Shown one piece after another: positions 59,952 through 64,000 of a stretch of DNA of 64,000 nt. How positions within the stretch are numbered: the first letter of the stretch is position 1; every line of letters begins with the position of its first letter. The DNA comes from Halobacteriovoraceae bacterium (GTDB lineage: Bacteria; Bdellovibrionota; Bacteriovoracia; Bacteriovoracales; Bacteriovoracaceae): assembly GCA_020635135.1 (NCBI GenBank), contig JACKAJ010000016.1, positions 806,001-870,000 on the forward strand, in the 5' to 3' direction. A model generated the notes under the pieces. The model saw only the letters and a program-made list of their open reading frames with translations. It was not told the origin of the DNA and made no database searches. The position numbers and the translations under genes are program-made.

Positions 59952-62900
59952 CTAAGCTTCGAGAGGGGCTTCTCTCTGAATAGCATTGTGAATGTCAAAG
60001 TGAAGAATCGACTTCCCACGCTGAGTTTCGAATCGAAAAGATGTTTCATAATAGCGCCGTGGAAGAAAGCTTAGGATTTGCTTAGAAATCTTCGCGAGAC
60101 TCTTTTCGATGGTTGTTGTTTCTTCGAAGAAATCGCTCAATTCAATCGCCAACCCTCGGGAATGCCAATCAATGTGGAACTCACCCATGTACAGCTTTTC
60201 GCGATCAAAGAGTGTGGCCAGCATTTCGAGAAAATTGATCATATTCTTATCTTTATTGATTTGGGCCTTGGTCTCGGGTGAAATCATTACCTTATTTGTA
60301 AGATTGCTGCGAATATTATCAAGCACTATTTTCAAGCGATTGGCTTCCAGATTCTCGACTTTTTGCTTATTCACCTCTTTTCTCGATGCAATCATATTGA
60401 TCTGAATATCAGAAGAGTTCAGATTCTTTTTGGTTTTAAGAATTTGATCCATGACATTGACCACTTCGTTTTCCACTTTCTTCACTTCTTTCATTTTTTC
60501 TTCAAGTTCAATGTCTTTTGAAATTTTGACTTGTTTCATCTCAGCAAGCTGAGAGCGAAGTTTCTCGAGTTCTGATTTTGTTTGAGCTTCCACTTCATTG
60601 TACTTATTTAGGACTTTTGAACTGGTATCAATACTTTCTTTATTGTTGAGCAGTTCTGATTTCTTTTCATTTAGATACTTTTTAAGTTTATTGATATTAC
60701 CCTCAAGAACACTGCAAGAAGCACCAATATCACGCATCTCATTTCTAGTCTTTTTCAAAGTTGCGCGAAGTTTTTGAGCTTCGAGTTCATAGTGCATTTC
60801 AGATTCATTGAGCTGGCTTAATTTCTTTTCAACTTCCATTTTTTCAGCATGGATCTGTTGAAGTTCAGAATTAAGAGAATCAACAACTTTTCTTCGATCC
60901 CGTACATGCCCCTCTGTCATATTGAGTTTTGAAAGAATTTCATTGTACTCCGAGGTTTTTGCCTGTAATTTTTCACCAATTTCTTCGTGATGTTTCTCAT
61001 TTTTATTAAAATGAAGTAGCTGTTTACGATAACTTGAATTCATAAGAGCAAATTCGTGATTTAAATCGTGTAGAGTTTGGCGATTTTCGGAAATATTTTT
61101 TGTAAGGACTTCATTTTTTTCTTCCAAATCAGCGATGTTTTTGCGTAAATCTCGTGTTTCTGCATTGATTTGTACCAATTCTGAAGAAACTTTTTCTTCT
61201 TTATTTTTAAGCTTGCTATACTCTTCTTCTAGTTGAGAGTAACTTAGGCGCGCTTTTTCTAGGATTCGCCGCGATCCACTCGTCTCTTGTTCTTTCAACA
61301 CCAGTCGATGTGCTGTTTCGTCTAAAATTTCTTTTAATCTTGTCGATTCCGACTTCAAAGCTTTGTACTGGATTTGCATTTCATTATTTTCAGAGTAACA
61401 AGCATTATAGCGCTCTGATTTTTCTTTAACTTCTTGCCGCAGGACAATCCCATCTTTGCTCAGTTTTTCGCTTTCTATTTTTTTCTTGTCGATTTCAATA
61501 CGAATCTGAGAAGTTTCTAAATCTAAATCATTAATCTTTTTCTCAAGGCTTTTCACCGAGATGGCCGTCGTCGCTGTTTGCGATTCAATTCCAGTTAACT
61601 CGCTTCGAATAGCCTCTAGTTTTTTATTTTTTTCATTTTCTTCAACTTTTAAAGAATCAAGTTTGCTCATCCGACTATCGAGCACCACTCGTTTCGAGTT
61701 AAATTCTTGCTGCAAATTCGAAAGTTCTGAGCTCTTTTCTTCCAGAGTCACTTCCAAAAGACGGAGGGTTTCTCTGGTTTTTTCCAACGTTCCTTCAAGT
61801 TCAGTTTTCTTGTCCTGAAGAGCTTTAATATTTCCCGTTTTGAACGTAATTTTTTCTCTTTTGTCCTGTTGTTCCTGCATTAATAAGTTTATTTTTAAAT
61901 CGAGGTCAGAAATTTCTTTTCTCACAATATTTTCATTATTATTGAGGACGTTGAGTTTCTCACTGAGAGTTGTCACTGATTGTTCATTCGCTTGTAACAA
62001 CTTCTTTTTCTCTGCGCTTTTTCTTTTTATCTCGCGTAAAATTTCAGTAGCTTCCTTATAATAGATATTGAGCTTTTCAACTTCTTTTTCCAGCGCTTCA
62101 TTCTGGGAATCTCTTTGGTCATTGAGATCAGAGATCTTCTTCGACTCTTCTCGAATTTGCTCCAGCTTCATTGTCAGTTCATTTTTACTTTTGCTAAGCT
62201 TATTGCACTCACTTTCGAGTTGTTTGTTTTTTGCATCATACTCTCGAATACTTTCCTTGATGTCTTCAATGTTTTGATTAAGCTCTTGAACCTCAAGGCG
62301 TTTTTCATCCATTAATTTTTGGAGTGCTTGGTTTTCATCGAGAATTATTGATTTTTCGAGCTTTTCTTGTTCAACGTCTCTTCTTCTTTCGAGTATTTTA
62401 GTTTCTTCCTGCTCAATCTTAATTTTTAAACGTTGAACTTCTTCATGCCCTGCATTTTGCTCTAGCTTTAGCTCTTGAATAACGTTTTCCAAAACAAACA
62501 CTTCACTTTCTTTTTGTTTAAAATCATTTCCAAGTGCCGAATTTTGTTTTTTATATCTCTCGATATTATTCTGTAATTCATTTTTTTGACTTGCGAGTTC
62601 TGCCATGGATTTTTCCATGTCATTATTCTTACTTTTGAGTGCTCTTTTATCTGCCTCAAGATTATCATAATAAGCTTGGACCTCATCAAAGCTTAAAAGA
62701 AGCTTTGTTTTTTCAATGCTTAGCTTGTTTTCTTTTTCTTTTAGCTCGTTTAATTGAGATGATGCTTGGTTAACTTGCTTCGACTTTTCTTTATTTTCAA
62801 GACTTAGTCTTTCGATTTCGGAATTGAGCTCTTCTGAATTTTTTGAAAGATTTCGAATTTCTTCACTGAGTTCTGTTATTTCAGTTTCCAGTGATGAATT

Positions 62901-63743
62901 ATTTTTCTGCAAATCTTCAATTTGAGAATGCGAATTCTCTCGCACATCAAGAAGTTCTTTCCTCTGTGCTTCTAGATTCTCTTTAGATCGAAGTCTATCA
63001 TTCTTTTGCTCTTCTTTTTCAGAGATCCTCTTTTGCATAAGAACTAAATTCTCTTGCAATGAATTTATTTCAGAATCAATTTTATTTTGCTGGTACTGAA
63101 GATTGACAAGCTGGGATTCTCTTTCTTTTATTTCATTTTCAAGATTATCTTTCTTAACCTTCAACTCTTCGAGTTTCGCAGCTTCTTCTCGGACCACGCT
63201 ATTTTTCTTTTCAATAACAAAATTCTTTTGTTTAAGTTTACTCTCAAGACTTAAGAGTATTTTCTCTTTATCTTTTATCGCTTCGATAGTCTTCTGAAGC
63301 TCTACATCTATTTTGATCGATTCTTTTTGCTTTTCCTCACACTCGATTTTGAGATCTTCTATTAATCCCAATAGTTGAGGCTTATTTTTCAAAAGTTCAT
63401 TTTGTTTTTCATTATTTTCATGAATTTCACTATTAAGTCTCTCAATGTCATTCTCAAAATTCTTATTGACTTCAATCTGTTCGTTTAAGTTTTTTTCAGC
63501 AATTTCATTTTCTTTTGAAACTAAATTCAGACGTTTTTCTAAATCCTTCTTAGCTTTTGCTAAGAGGGAATTTTGTTTTTTCCTTTTTTTAACGAGCTCA
63601 ACAGTTGTGAATTTATTATTTTCAATTTTCTCGATCTCAGATTTCAAGTTCTCAATTTCTTCGAACTGTCGTAAAATCGACAATCGCAAGTTTTCGGAGT
63701 TCTTGGACGTAGAACTTTCCTTTGAAAAAATAAATAAGCTCAT
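59952..63743 (-). CDS. Very long coiled-coil protein (1263 aa)
   Basis: From about residue 20 to 1130 the chain is almost pure coiled coil: Leu/Ile/Val at heptad positions with Lys, Glu, Gln, Asn and Ser elsewhere and few prolines. The last ~120 residues form a different, probably globular domain (KNMINFLEMLATLFDREKLY, FHIDWHSRGLAIELSDFFEE, SFLPRRYYETSFRFETQRG). There is no ATP-binding head, so it is not an SMC or RecN protein; no signal peptide or membrane segment is seen. A cytoskeletal or polar scaffold is a guess. Single gene with 209 bases of spacing to the TlpA-like gene start region. Function unknown. Confidence 0.7.
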   Translation of the reverse strand: MSLFIFSKESSTSKNSENLRLSILRQFEEIENLKSEIEKIENNKFTTVELVKKRKKQNSLLAKAKKDLEKRLNLVSKENEIAEKNLNEQIEVNKNFENDIERLNSEIHENNEKQNELLKNKPQLLGLIEDLKIECEEKQKESIKIDVELQKTIEAIKDKEKILLSLESKLKQKNFVIEKKNSVVREEAAKLEELKVKKDNLENEIKERESQLVNLQYQQNKIDSEINSLQENLVLMQKRISEKEEQKNDRLRSKENLEAQRKELLDVRENSHSQIEDLQKNNSSLETEITELSEEIRNLSKNSEELNSEIERLSLENKEKSKQVNQASSQLNELKEKENKLSIEKTKLLLSFDEVQAYYDNLEADKRALKSKNNDMEKSMAELASQKNELQNNIERYKKQNSALGNDFKQKESEVFVLENVIQELKLEQNAGHEEVQRLKIKIEQEETKILERRRDVEQEKLEKSIILDENQALQKLMDEKRLEVQELNQNIEDIKESIREYDAKNKQLESECNKLSKSKNELTMKLEQIREESKKISDLNDQRDSQNEALEKEVEKLNIYYKEATEILREIKRKSAEKKKLLQANEQSVTTLSEKLNVLNNNENIVRKEISDLDLKINLLMQEQQDKREKITFKTGNIKALQDKKTELEGTLEKTRETLRLLEVTLEEKSSELSNLQQEFNSKRVVLDSRMSKLDSLKVEENEKNKKLEAIRSELTGIESQTATTAISVKSLEKKINDLDLETSQIRIEIDKKKIESEKLSKDGIVLRQEVKEKSERYNACYSENNEMQIQYKALKSESTRLKEILDETAHRLVLKEQETSGSRRILEKARLSYSQLEEEYSKLKNKEEKVSSELVQINAETRDLRKNIADLEEKNEVLTKNISENRQTLHDLNHEFALMNSSYRKQLLHFNKNEKHHEEIGEKLQAKTSEYNEILSKLNMTEGHVRDRRKVVDSLNSELQQIHAEKMEVEKKLSQLNESEMHYELEAQKLRATLKKTRNEMRDIGASCSVLEGNINKLKKYLNEKKSELLNNKESIDTSSKVLNKYNEVEAQTKSELEKLRSQLAEMKQVKISKDIELEEKMKEVKKVENEVVNVMDQILKTKKNLNSSDIQINMIASRKEVNKQKVENLEANRLKIVLDNIRSNLTNKVMISPETKAQINKDKNMINFLEMLATLFDREKLYMGEFHIDWHSRGLAIELSDFFEETTTIEKSLAKISKQILSFLPRRYYETSFRFETQRGKSILHFDIHNAIQREAPLEA

Positions 63744-63986
63744 TTTGGACCTTCCTAGCCTCTAATTAGGTATTTAGGGATATCTATATAATAATGTCGG
63801 ATAAAGAAATTTTAGTGAACATGGAAAATATCTCCTGTGCGGAGATCCGTCAATTTAGTTCTTTTATTTTAGTAACTTAAACTAACTATCGAGATGAGAA
63901 GTGATACGTTTTTTAGAACTAAACAGATTGAAACTTAAGTGTTTCAGTTATATTCTTAAACTACAGGGGTCACCATTTTGAACAAT

Positions 63987-64000
63987 ATGAAACAAAAACT
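63987..64000 (+). CDS. Possible start of a plus-strand gene, cut by the window end
   Basis: ATG at 63987 begins MKQK before the window ends; an AGGGG lies 20 bases upstream, and a TTG in the same frame (63978) has better spacing to it. The 243 bases from 63744 to 63986 are otherwise non-coding. Low confidence because only four codons are visible. Confidence 0.25.

Noticed and set aside
60078..63765. Several plus-strand open frames rich in Ser and Phe
   Set aside because: They are antisense to the Lys/Glu-rich coiled-coil gene, whose codon bias leaves such frames open.
63794..63880. 28-codon plus-strand frame starting ATGTCGGATAAA
   Set aside because: There is no Shine-Dalgarno and no similarity to a known small protein; likely chance.

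Overview
The window reads as a chromosomal segment of an AT-rich Gram-negative bacterium, most likely a Bacteriovorax/Bdellovibrio-type predator (Bdellovibrionota). This is inferred, not proven: there are many lipoproteins and very large exported proteins without recognisable domains, a MinD-like/J-domain/RodZ-HTH operon, and ordinary housekeeping genes. Most genes have Shine-Dalgarno sequences and sit in tight operons.

Layout. 1-1811: end of a TolQ/ExbB/MotA gene, a small exported protein, a 30-bp palindrome, and a dolichol/phytol-kinase-like membrane protein. 1970-7169: a six-gene operon (MinD-like ATPase, J-domain/HTH fusion, RluD, PgeF, VKOR-thioredoxin fusion, TatD). 7240-9246: a lipoprotein, a second copy of the palindrome, and a YhaM-like OB-HD nuclease. 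9397-12900: gap-pgk-tpiA-secG. 12897-22410: a class V aminotransferase, MscS, HD-GYP phosphodiesterase, LysE exporter, gamma-glutamyltransferase, a GCS2-type ligase, an M14 deacylase, a CDF transporter and DUF2177. 22415-24511: a broken gene, tRNA-Glu and tRNA-Lys, and mtaB. 24605-39533: a block of large secreted or lipoprotein genes of unknown function (331, 1615, 399 and 1090 aa) with an MFS transporter and a subtilisin-like protease; a MITE-like element lies inside it. 39746-49346: a tetrapeptide-repeat lipoprotein, Nudix hydrolase, lipoprotein metalloprotease, nuclease-like hypothetical, acyl-CoA dehydrogenase, another lipoprotein, a structured repeat element, a heptosyltransferase and a metal-efflux permease. 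49444-59261: tRNA-Asp followed by a denitrification island. 59274-63743: a TlpA-like thioredoxin and a 1263-aa coiled-coil protein.

The most notable region is the island at 49510-59261. It starts at the 3' end of an intact tRNA-Asp gene and ends at a second copy of that 3' end (16 identical bases, 24/27 over the longer match), the classic mark of site-specific integration, yet no integrase is visible. Its cargo is a compact nitrite-to-nitrous-oxide module: norC-norB-norQ-norD and nirK-nirV-SCO on the minus strand, and a Crp/Fnr regulator, a cytochrome c, a globin-like remnant and nnrS on the plus strand. Two near-perfect Fnr/Dnr-type palindromes lie exactly 68.5 bases upstream of the norC and nirK start codons. 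No nosZ is present, so N2O would be the end product. NorC carries an extra C-terminal haem-c domain.

Other points: three close matches to sigma-54 -24/-12 promoters, each upstream of an exported-protein gene; a possible AUU start codon; a duplicated 30/25-bp palindrome between convergent genes; and a hairpin-rich element flanked by 21-bp direct repeats that copy the end of the neighbouring heptosyltransferase gene.
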